IMG/VR virus record: IMGVR_UViG_3300046167_000587
Coordinates: 1-30,976 of that record
Strand: one strand, 5' to 3'
Source: a virus
Length of the DNA: 30,976 nucleotides
Below are positions 5,986-11,339 of this stretch, piece after piece (position 1 is the first letter of the stretch; each line of letters starts with the position of its first letter). The notes beneath the pieces are model-generated. The model saw nothing but the letters and a program-made list of their open reading frames with translations, searched no databases and had not been told where the DNA came from. The position numbers and the translations under genes are program-made.

Positions 5986-6606
5986 ATGATGGCTAAACGA
6001 TTTACCGATACACAAAAATGGACAGAAGATTGGTATTTAGATCTTCCAATAGTTTACAAAATATTTTGGATTTACATTTGCGATAATTGTAATCACGCAG
6101 GTGTATACAAACCAAACAAAAGAGTCTTTGAATTACTTGTGGGTCAGAAGATAGACTTAGAGAAGTTTTTAGAAGGTATAAATAGAGACAAAGAAAGAAT
6201 TATAAAGTTAGCAAATGGTAGGTGGTATCTGACAGGATTTATAGAGTTTCAGTACGGAACAAATTTAAATCCTAACAACAGGGTACACCGATCTATATTA
6301 AAGTTGCTAAACGAGAATGACCTTAATTGGGAAGGCAAAGAACTACAACCCGAAGTAATTAAGGCAATAAGTAATACTGCTAAACCTAGTTCCATCACCG
6401 AGGCTATAGCCTACTTCGAGTCGAAAGGTAGCAATAAAAAGGAGGCTGAGAAGTTTTACTACTTTTATGAATCTAATGGTTGGAAAGTTGGTAAAAATCC
6501 AATGAAAGAATGGAAAATGGCTGCTTCGGGATGGATCTCTAGGAATAAAAAAGAACAACAAGATCCGGGATATTTAGGCGGCCAACTTAAAGCTATGAAA
6601 GGCTAA
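5986..6606 (+). CDS. phage replication protein, replisome organiser / helicase loader-like
   Basis: A 206-residue protein with the layout of small phage replisome organisers. The N-terminal region (about residues 1-110) has the winged-helix-like pattern of DnaD/O-type proteins, with FTDTQKWTEDWYLDLP, a Trp-rich helix and a GRWYLTGFIEFQYG strand. A C-terminal domain (about 135-200) carries YYFYESNGWKVGKNPMKEWK, a segment common in DnaD-like and helicase-loader proteins. It is followed directly by a DnaB-like helicase gene, with a TAATG overlap, which is the expected partner. Two adjacent start codons are possible (5986 or 5989). The role is inferred from fold pattern and position. Confidence 0.72.
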   Translation: MMAKRFTDTQKWTEDWYLDLPIVYKIFWIYICDNCNHAGVYKPNKRVFELLVGQKIDLEKFLEGINRDKERIIKLANGRWYLTGFIEFQYGTNLNPNNRVHRSILKLLNENDLNWEGKELQPEVIKAISNTAKPSSITEAIAYFESKGSNKKEAEKFYYFYESNGWKVGKNPMKEWKMAASGWISRNKKEQQDPGYLGGQLKAMKG

Positions 6607-7529
6607 TGAGTTTATACAGAGTAACCTCTAAGCAAGAGGTTGTAGAGTATTGTAAAGGTATATATCGTAATGGTTATACTAAGGGTGACTCTACAGGTAT
6701 TAACCCATTAGACCCACACTACACATTTCGTAAAGGTGAACTTACCATTATGACTGGTTTTGCTAATATTGGTAAAACAACTACACAATTATTTCTTATG
6801 ATTATGGCATCTAAGCTATATGGCTATAGATGGCTAATGTATTGTCCGGAGAATGAACCTGTAGGGGATTTGATGATAGACATCGCAGAGATGTATTGCG
6901 GTAAAACTGCTGACAAAGAATTTGGTGACAGAGTAAATCAAGACCAGTATCTTGAAGCTATTAATTGGGCTTACAACCATTTTACTGTACTTACCTTTGA
7001 AGAGACTCCAACAGTTGAAGATGTTTTGGGTGCATTTGAAGACTATATGCAAGTAGAACAATTTGATGGAGTTTCTCTAGATCCACTTAATGATTTAAGG
7101 TCAGCTCAAAAGCAATCTAAGTATGAATACTATTATGATGCGCTAAGTAATATTAGAAGGTTTATAAAGAAGCACAATATAATGTTCTACTTAGTAGTTC
7201 ATCCCGGTACTGCTGCAAACAGAAAACGAAACGAAGATGGTACTCGACCTGCTCCGAATATGAGTGATGTAGAGTTTGGTGCTATGTTCGGTAACAGGGC
7301 GGATAACTTCCTTGTGTTTCACAGAAACCCACAGAGTGATAAGTGGAACGTAACTGAGATTCACGTACAAAAGATTAAGTTTCAGAAACTTGTCGGAGTT
7401 CCTACACCTGAGATAGACCCTATTAATTTGTTTTATTCGTATAAAAAACGTAGATTCGAATATCTCAATGAAAATGGTAGTCTAGTAGACCCATTAGATA
7501 AAGCAAGAAGAACTAACCAAACATTTTAA
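6606..7529 (+). CDS. DnaB-like replicative helicase (RecA-fold ATPase domain only)
   Basis: A 307-residue protein with a RecA-fold ATPase domain as in DnaB C-terminal, Twinkle and RadA-type enzymes. Walker A is GFANIGKTT at residues 51-59, a catalytic-glutamate strand is MYCPENE at about 79-84, Walker B is FDGVSLDPL at about 153-161, and a later VVHP strand matches the sensor/Q-loop region near residue 198. The N-terminal primase-binding domain of DnaB is absent, so this is a short helicase core; length is about two thirds of DnaB. Its start overlaps the stop of the loader-like gene (TAATG). It is the likely replicative helicase of the phage; it could alternatively be a RadA-like branch-migration ATPase. 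Confidence 0.8.
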   Translation: MSLYRVTSKQEVVEYCKGIYRNGYTKGDSTGINPLDPHYTFRKGELTIMTGFANIGKTTTQLFLMIMASKLYGYRWLMYCPENEPVGDLMIDIAEMYCGKTADKEFGDRVNQDQYLEAINWAYNHFTVLTFEETPTVEDVLGAFEDYMQVEQFDGVSLDPLNDLRSAQKQSKYEYYYDALSNIRRFIKKHNIMFYLVVHPGTAANRKRNEDGTRPAPNMSDVEFGAMFGNRADNFLVFHRNPQSDKWNVTEIHVQKIKFQKLVGVPTPEIDPINLFYSYKKRRFEYLNENGSLVDPLDKARRTNQTF

Positions 7530-7531
7530 TT

Positions 7532-7831
7532 ATGAGCCAACTAAAAAAAGATTTTAAGAAAGTAAAATATGTGGGGTGGGAAAGTACATACACCCCTCAC
7601 GTTGATAGAGAGAAAAGAACAATGCAATATATTGTAATTTGGGATAAAGATGATCAACGTGGTTCTTTTGAATTATATGATGAAGAAAGCGGAGGAGAAG
7701 ATTACTACGGAGAAGGTGGTTTATGGTTTGAAGGTAATGAACTTGTTGATTATGATGGTGTGTTTGAAATAGACGAGGAAGTAGTAAAATGCCTTAAGGA
7801 TTGGGGGGCTGATGTAAGTTATGTTGAATAA
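7532..7831 (+). CDS. hypothetical acidic protein (99 aa)
   Basis: Unrecognised 99-residue protein, strongly acidic and Tyr/Trp-rich. The pattern is beta-rich: MQYIVIWDKDDQRGSFELYD, then a Gly/Glu-rich loop, then a GLWFEGNELVDYDG segment and a C-terminal helix ending in a Trp-Gly-Ala-Asp turn. It starts two bases after the helicase stop and is overlapped by the next open frame. It is co-transcribed with the replication genes; no catalytic motif or membrane segment is visible. Confidence 0.65.
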   Translation: MSQLKKDFKKVKYVGWESTYTPHVDREKRTMQYIVIWDKDDQRGSFELYDEESGGEDYYGEGGLWFEGNELVDYDGVFEIDEEVVKCLKDWGADVSYVE

Positions 7832-7832
7832 T

Positions 7833-8078
7833 ATGAACAAACTAGAAGAAATACTTGAGTTTTGGGAGGATGAGGATTTACTTATTGCTGATGGTTTTGA
7901 TGACGCTGTAATAGGTATTTGTCACCATTCACAAAGGTTAATTTACTCATACCAAAAGTGCATTGATATACTTATGTCTGATGAGAATATGTCAGATATA
8001 GATGCAATGGAATATCTAGATTATAATACTATTAATTCCTATGTAGGGGATAAGACCCCTATATGGTGTATGGACTAA
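7833..8078 (+). CDS. hypothetical acidic helical protein (81 aa)
   Basis: An unrecognised acidic protein. An upstream Met codon at 7821 would overlap the previous gene by 11 bases and give 85 residues. The Met at 7833 follows the previous stop directly and begins with a natural helix (MNKLEEILEFWEDEDLL), so I prefer it. The middle contains a Cys-His-His-Ser segment and the C-terminal half is a Met-rich, Asp-rich stretch (DAMEYLDYNT). No membrane segment is visible. It is part of the plus-strand early operon; function unknown. Confidence 0.6.
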   Translation: MNKLEEILEFWEDEDLLIADGFDDAVIGICHHSQRLIYSYQKCIDILMSDENMSDIDAMEYLDYNTINSYVGDKTPIWCMD

Positions 8079-8082
8079 AGCT

Positions 8083-8418
8083 ATGGCAGACGAAATAACA
8101 ATGAAAGCAATAAACTTGCTAAGAGAGGCTGATCCTAGTATGGATGAGTTAAGTAGTCTAGATAAGTTTATAGCACATCAAGGTGAAATAATTAAAATGT
8201 ATGAGCAGTTTAAAGACCATCCTATGGCGGACAAATTAAAGCCTAGGTTGACAGTTTTTGAAGAAAGTGCTTATGCCTTTACTTACATTTACACTATGAT
8301 GAAAACGTATAAGAGAGAGAAGATGTTAGCTAGTGCTAGAGAGTTAGAAATGGCAAATGCGGTTATAGAGCTTAAGCAAGAATTAGATATATTAAACAAA
8401 CTAAATAAAGATGACTAA
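8083..8418 (+). CDS. hypothetical helical protein (111 aa)
   Basis: A 111-residue almost fully helical protein. The final 45 residues form a charged, Leu-spaced helix (EMANAVIELKQELDILN) likely to be a coiled coil. The N-terminal half has two shorter helices with a FIAHQGEIIKMYEQF segment. It has neither a nuclease motif nor a membrane segment. It overlaps the next, nuclease-like gene by eight bases, so the two are translationally coupled and could act together. I do not recognise a family. Confidence 0.65.
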   Translation: MADEITMKAINLLREADPSMDELSSLDKFIAHQGEIIKMYEQFKDHPMADKLKPRLTVFEESAYAFTYIYTMMKTYKREKMLASARELEMANAVIELKQELDILNKLNKDD

Positions 8419-8842
8419 AAAGGAGCTTGACTTGTTAGACCGGTTTGCTAGTAAGTATAAAATTGATTGTGTCCCTTCAGAGGGAAAGTATGATTTTTGG
8501 GATTTTACTTACGAGTGGGATGACAGAAAGTTCTATTGCGAAATGAAGCAAAGAAATTTTACTTTAGACTTTGCTAGGAATAAGTATAACGAAGGCATAT
8601 TACTGGAGATGCATAAGTATGAGAGAATACTAAAGCGTACCAAGAACGAAAAAGCGTCACAAGGTTTGTATCTAAACTTCTTTGATGATGATAGTGTACT
8701 TATCTACAATCTGAATAAAGTTAGTATAGATAAATGGTTTTGGAAGACTATGCCCGAAACAACTGATTTTGGTAGAAGAAATTTTATTTATAAATATATT
8801 ACGTTTTTAGACTACGATAAAGGAAAAGTTTTGTATATTTGA
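8411..8842 (+). CDS. PD-(D/E)XK nuclease-like protein (143 aa)
   Basis: A 143-residue protein that I cannot place in a named family, but with a core resembling PD-(D/E)XK nucleases. It has an N-terminal helix, a possible upstream glutamate E24, then D31 in a WDFTYEW strand, then E44-x-K46 in YCEMKQR, followed by a helix-rich stretch and late strands (VLIYNLNKV, then ITFLDYDKGKVLYI). The D-X12-E-X-K spacing and trailing Gln/Arg fit small resolvase or replication-associated nucleases of that fold. It is the last gene before the strong terminator at 8898. The nuclease role is an inference from motif spacing and could be a chance resemblance. Confidence 0.5.
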   Translation: MTKKELDLLDRFASKYKIDCVPSEGKYDFWDFTYEWDDRKFYCEMKQRNFTLDFARNKYNEGILLEMHKYERILKRTKNEKASQGLYLNFFDDDSVLIYNLNKVSIDKWFWKTMPETTDFGRRNFIYKYITFLDYDKGKVLYI

Positions 8843-8897
8843 CCTGTGTTGTGATTTAGTAGTTCATAACTTGGTTTTCATTGTTTGGTTAATTGGA

Positions 8898-8932
8898 AAA
8901 GGAGGAGTCATTTTGATTCTTCCTTTTTTTTA
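8898..8932 (+). terminator. strong Rho-independent terminator
   Basis: A 13-bp stem (AAAGGAGGAGTCA with TGATTCTTCCTTT, two G-U pairs) closes a 3-base loop and continues into a run of T. It ends the main replication transcript about 55 bases after the nuclease-like gene. Confidence 0.88.
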
Positions 8933-8942
8933 TTTACATTTG
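8912..8942 (+). promoter_or_regulatory. Bacteroidetes-type promoter embedded in terminator
   Basis: TTTG at 8912-8915 is followed after exactly 19 bases by TACATTTG at 8935-8942, a perfect consensus match. The -33 element lies in the loop and descending arm of the terminator, so termination and re-initiation are overlaid. It would drive the two small genes at 8959-9407 with a leader of about 10 bases. Confidence 0.78.
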
Positions 8943-8958
8943 AAAAAACTAAAACATT

Positions 8959-9180
8959 ATGACAAGAAAGAAACTCACACCAAGGTACAACGACAACAAG
9001 GCTATTAGAGCTAAGATAGATAAGTTGTTGCAACAGAACACATCTAACGTAGCCAATTCGGGTACAGGTAGTAAACTTGACATAGGCGATGATAGTAAGG
9101 TCAAGGAGGCTTGGGAAAGGATACAGGCCCGAATAAAAGAAATAGATCCTGTGTTTTACGATATAATTAAAGAGAGATGA
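8959..9180 (+). CDS. hypothetical basic protein (73 aa)
   Basis: Unrecognised 73-residue protein with a basic N-terminus (MTRKKLTPRYNDNKAIRAK), a polar Ser/Gly linker in the middle and a C-terminal helix containing a WERIQARIKEIDP segment. It starts right after a strong embedded promoter and its stop overlaps the start of the MazG-like gene by four bases (ATGA), forming a two-gene operon. It may be a small DNA-binding or regulatory protein, but there is no recognisable motif. Confidence 0.65.
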   Translation: MTRKKLTPRYNDNKAIRAKIDKLLQQNTSNVANSGTGSKLDIGDDSKVKEAWERIQARIKEIDPVFYDIIKER

Positions 9181-9407
9181 GTAAGATAGAAGAAAATGTG
9201 TGCTTTAAGATTTTAAAGCGTTCTCAGGTCGGTAAAGCGAAATATGGCACTACTATGGAACGACAAGATTTAAATCGCTTAGAGTGGCTAAAACACGCAC
9301 AGGAGGAAGCTATGGATTTAGCAGTCTATCTGCAAAAGTTAATAGAGCTTGAGGAGCAAAAGCCATTTACATACGAATGGAATATAACTAATGAAGGGGA
9401 CAAATAG
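9177..9407 (+). CDS. MazG-like nucleotide pyrophosphohydrolase-related protein (76 aa)
   Basis: A 76-residue all-helical protein resembling the short phage proteins related to MazG/all-alpha NTP pyrophosphohydrolases. The helix WLKHAQEEAMDLAVYLQKL (about residues 37-55) carries the EExxD metal-binding motif at residues 43-47, preceded by a KAKYGTTMERQDL segment typical of these phage forms. Family members hydrolyse (d)NTPs or regulate nucleotide pools. The protein is much shorter than full MazG and has only one clear acidic motif, so enzymatic activity is uncertain. It is the second gene of a two-gene operon and ends inside a hairpin terminator shared with the convergent late operon. Confidence 0.65.
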   Translation: MSKIEENVCFKILKRSQVGKAKYGTTMERQDLNRLEWLKHAQEEAMDLAVYLQKLIELEEQKPFTYEWNITNEGDK

Positions 9408-9413
9408 TCCCCC
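9396..9413. terminator. hairpin between converging operons
   Basis: A 6-bp stem (GGGGAC with GTCCCC, 5-base loop) overlaps the stop codon of the MazG-like gene and is followed by CTCTCCTTT on the plus strand. It is placed between the end of the rightward early operon and the end of the leftward late operon. The U-tract is poor in both directions, so termination is probably partial or assisted. Confidence 0.55.
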
Positions 9414-9419
9414 TCTCCT

Positions 9420-9560
9420 TTAACTGCCACAAGCCTCGCAATCCTCATCATCGATGCTACACGCTTCGGGTTGGTCTTTATCTTCTAAATCCTGAATCCA
9501 ACTACCGAATACATCCTCTGCTACTTCTTCGGCACTTTTACTTTGTTTTCCTTTATCCAT
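9420..9560 (-). CDS. small acidic Cys-containing protein (46 aa), last gene of late operon
   Basis: A 46-codon frame that fills the gap at the end of the minus-strand operon and overlaps the resolvase-like gene by 40 bases. The product is very acidic: an amphipathic N-terminal helix with EEVAEDVFGSWIQDLEDK, followed by a C-terminal tail ending CSIDDEDCEACGS with three cysteines close together, which could bind a metal. The overlap with the gene upstream and a stop codon next to the terminator support it. It is too short to assign; it could be a small regulator or DNA mimic, which is speculation. Confidence 0.5.
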   Translation of the reverse strand: MDKGKQSKSAEEVAEDVFGSWIQDLEDKDQPEACSIDDEDCEACGS

Positions 9561-9919
9561 TCTATTGGTACTTGTTTATCTGCCCACTTAATGTTGTGTT
9601 TCTCACACCATTGAGAGTAGGTCGTTTTACTTCCTTTAAACAACTTGTTTGTATGTCTTTGAAACACCATCCGTATATCTAAGTCGGGGTGTTGTTTGAT
9701 AACCAATAGCATCTTTTTTCTGTCTGATGCTGAAAATCTACCCTTGAGCTCCAATATAATCCCATTGGGTAGTATTACATCCGGAGTATACTTTCTTTGC
9801 TCCGAAACTTCATAGTAAAGATTTCTAGTCTCATATTCAAAGTTAACATTAAGACTATCAAGTTCACCACAAACATCCCTCTCATAACCACTTCTATATC
9901 TGTTCTTCTTTTTTCCCAT
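9521..9919 (-). CDS. T7 endonuclease I-like Holliday junction resolvase
   Basis: A 132-residue protein strongly resembling phage T7 endonuclease I (gp3), which cleaves four-way junctions and branched DNA before packaging. Matching blocks include RSGYERDV, FEYETR, KYTPDVILPNGIILELKG, SDRKKMLLVIKQHPDLDIR, CEKHNIKWADK and a Pro-x-Glu-Trp-Ile-Lys-Glu near the end. The catalytic set is conserved as E13, D47, E57 and K59. The length is close to T7's 149. Unlike in T7, the gene sits at the far end of the late operon, between an HNH gene and a tiny acidic gene, suggesting late expression to resolve replicated concatemers. Confidence 0.93.
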   Translation of the reverse strand: MGKKKNRYRSGYERDVCGELDSLNVNFEYETRNLYYEVSEQRKYTPDVILPNGIILELKGRFSASDRKKMLLVIKQHPDLDIRMVFQRHTNKLFKGSKTTYSQWCEKHNIKWADKQVPIEWIKENKVKVPKK

Positions 9920-10229
9920 CTTCAGTTTTCTTTTTCTTACTATTCTCTAACCTAGTTTTTCTATTGTGGCAAGAGTGACATAGAGACTGAAGATTATCTG
10001 AACACAATTCTTTACCGCCTTGTTTAATTGGTACAATGTGATCCACTACCTGCACACCAACTAGTTTACCTTTCTTCTCACATTCAACACAAAGAGGGTT
10101 TCTATTCACCCACCACTTACGCAACTTTCTCCAATTAGCGTTTCTATAAAACGAAGTGTCGCCTCCCCAAGATTCGTTAGTTTTCCTCCTAGGTGTTGGG
10201 TTTCTTCTTTGTTTGGGTAGTGTAGGCAA
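9894..10229 (-). CDS. HNH endonuclease
   Basis: A 111-residue HNH nuclease. It has a basic N-terminus, then C47-x-x-C50, the catalytic VDHIVP with D63 and H64, N79 in SDNLQSLC, and C84-x-x-C87-H88-N89. The two CxxC pairs form the zinc knuckle and the ββα-metal core. In many HK97-type phages such a protein sits beside the terminase and is required for packaging-site cleavage. Here it is at the opposite end of the same operon, about 19 kb downstream of the terminase, next to the resolvase. It could assist packaging or act on host or phage DNA generally; no flanking intron or homing signature is seen. Confidence 0.9.
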   Translation of the reverse strand: MPTLPKQRRNPTPRRKTNESWGGDTSFYRNANWRKLRKWWVNRNPLCVECEKKGKLVGVQVVDHIVPIKQGGKELCSDNLQSLCHSCHNRKTRLENSKKKKTEDGKKEEQI

Positions 10230-10234
10230 ATCGA

Positions 10235-10639
10235 CTAAGATATAGTTAGTTCAAATCCGTTTCCTTTGGTTGTTTCCAGTAACTCAAGGAGAGTCCTTCG
10301 AGATGCTGCAATATCCAACAAGGTGTCATTGTTGATTTTTCCAAACCTACTGCCAACAAGAATACACCCTCTTGTGTCGGTATTATAGTTTCCTTGATGA
10401 ATAAGTATGAATTTTCTATTGGGAACATCCTCTAATATAAAATGATTTTTGTATTTAGGCGATTTTCTAGGCACAACTTTATAAACACCTTTTGGAACAC
10501 AACTAACATTTCTCATATTAGCTTTCCAAGGTAACTCTAAAGTTACGCACTCAAAAACTTTCTCTAAGCCATCATACAAAGTAAGATAGCCTAGAGTCTG
10601 CTCATTTGATTCGTCTACCCTGTTAAGATAAGCCTTCAT
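10235..10639 (-). CDS. DUF5675-family protein, probable lysis enzyme
   Basis: A 134-residue protein of the DUF5675 family common in phages of Bacteroidetes and proteobacteria. The hallmark is VPNRKFILIHQGN, then DTRGCILVG, giving H81 and C92, reminiscent of the His/Cys pair of YkuD-type L,D-transpeptidases; a peptidoglycan-directed role is likely but unproven. I use the Met at 10639 because the family begins with a MKAYLNRVDE-like strand and the longer frame (to 10735) would overlap the upstream gene by about 90 bases. It is next to three small membrane proteins, so this region looks like the lysis cassette. No other endolysin is recognisable in the window. Confidence 0.75.
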   Translation of the reverse strand: MKAYLNRVDESNEQTLGYLTLYDGLEKVFECVTLELPWKANMRNVSCVPKGVYKVVPRKSPKYKNHFILEDVPNRKFILIHQGNYNTDTRGCILVGSRFGKINNDTLLDIAASRRTLLELLETTKGNGFELTIS

Positions 10640-10646
10640 CCTCCTA

Positions 10647-10913
10647 TTAATTTTTGTTAAAAATTTTATGTAATTTACTTTTATCACAACTACAGGATTT
10701 TGGTTCACCCATAAAGCAAAGCGGTAATACCGCAATTAAAGCTAGGCAAAGCGTTTCCCAAGTAATTCCGTTTGCATCTATGTTGCTTACAGAGGCTACT
10801 GCTAACACACCCGATACAGTTCTTTTCGATGACCATTTACCTTTGTGGTCTTTAAACATTTCAGGTACTATTGCGAATATACCTTTGGCTGCCATTTTAC
10901 TAAATATAGCCAT
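10647..10913 (-). CDS. small membrane protein, holin-like (88 aa)
   Basis: An 88-residue protein with a basic N-terminal part (residues 1-32), a modestly hydrophobic segment near 33-43 and a strong hydrophobic segment at 52-69 (LCLALIAVLPLCFMG). A Cys-rich, basic tail follows. Such a topology, size and position next to the DUF5675 gene are typical of phage holins or holin-like proteins, but there is no named family that I can recognise. It ends eight bases before the DUF5675 start and begins two bases after the next small gene. Confidence 0.6.
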   Translation of the reverse strand: MAIFSKMAAKGIFAIVPEMFKDHKGKWSSKRTVSGVLAVASVSNIDANGITWETLCLALIAVLPLCFMGEPKSCSCDKSKLHKIFNKN

Positions 10914-10915
10914 AA

Positions 10916-11095
10916 TTATTCTTTATCTTTTTTATCGTTGTTCTTAATAAAGAAAGCAACTAAATCATCTATCAATCCAAACACCTTGTCATCTTTTACA
11001 GATGGTGTCAACCTAACAATTACTTTAGCAGTAGCTAAAACAGATAATAATAACTCAGCTCCGTTGCTTAGTAAATAACTTAAAACTTCTTGCAT
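10916..11095 (-). CDS. small protein of lysis region (59 aa)
   Basis: A 59-codon frame immediately upstream of the holin-like gene. The N-terminal half is a hydrophobic helix (residues 5-28, with GAELLLSVLATAKVIV) and the second half is a charged region with a second weaker hydrophobic helix (40-50) and a Lys/Asp tail. Small proteins of this kind (a Lys-Val-Ile-Val-Arg-Leu-Thr-Pro-Ser motif followed by Asp-Asp-Lys) recur in flavobacterial phages next to lysis genes. It may be a holin, antiholin or spanin-like helper. Its exact spacing in the operon supports it as real. Confidence 0.6.
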   Translation of the reverse strand: MQEVLSYLLSNGAELLLSVLATAKVIVRLTPSVKDDKVFGLIDDLVAFFIKNNDKKDKE

Positions 11096-11155
11096 AACTT
11101 TTTTTTTAGTTAGTAAAGGGAAAGAAGGAAACAGGGGAAAAGGTAGCGGTAAAAC

Positions 11156-11335
11156 CTATTTCCTCCTTCCTTTACGTTTATTTTTTATTTTTATGATTTC
11201 TGCTACCCATTTGTATATACCGAATGTAACCGCTAATACAAGCGAGGTTATCTGTAGAGATTGCTCCACATCCGATAGGCTTAAACCTATTGCGGTAAAT
11301 TGTGCTATTGCTACCTCGGTTGTATTCCGATCCAT
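11156..11335 (-). CDS. small membrane protein, holin-like (59 aa)
   Basis: A 59-codon frame starting five bases after the tail-fibre stop. The product has a polar N-terminus, one clear transmembrane segment at about residues 28-46 (SLVLAVTFGIYKWVAEII) and a strongly basic C-terminus (KNKRKGRRK), so an N-out/C-in single-span orientation is predicted. This is a common architecture for phage holins and pinholins. It is the first gene of the presumed lysis cluster; about 60 purine-rich bases separate it from the next gene. Confidence 0.6.
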   Translation of the reverse strand: MDRNTTEVAIAQFTAIGLSLSDVEQSLQITSLVLAVTFGIYKWVAEIIKIKNKRKGRRK

Positions 11336-11339
11336 AGTT

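Noticed and set aside
10246-10428. Second open frame inside the DUF5675 gene on the same strand
   Set aside because: It lies entirely within a gene with a clear family signature and has no independent support.
10640-10735. Upstream extension of the DUF5675 gene to 10735
   Set aside because: It would overlap the holin-like gene by about 90 bases and adds residues not seen in the family; the Met at 10639 fits the family start.
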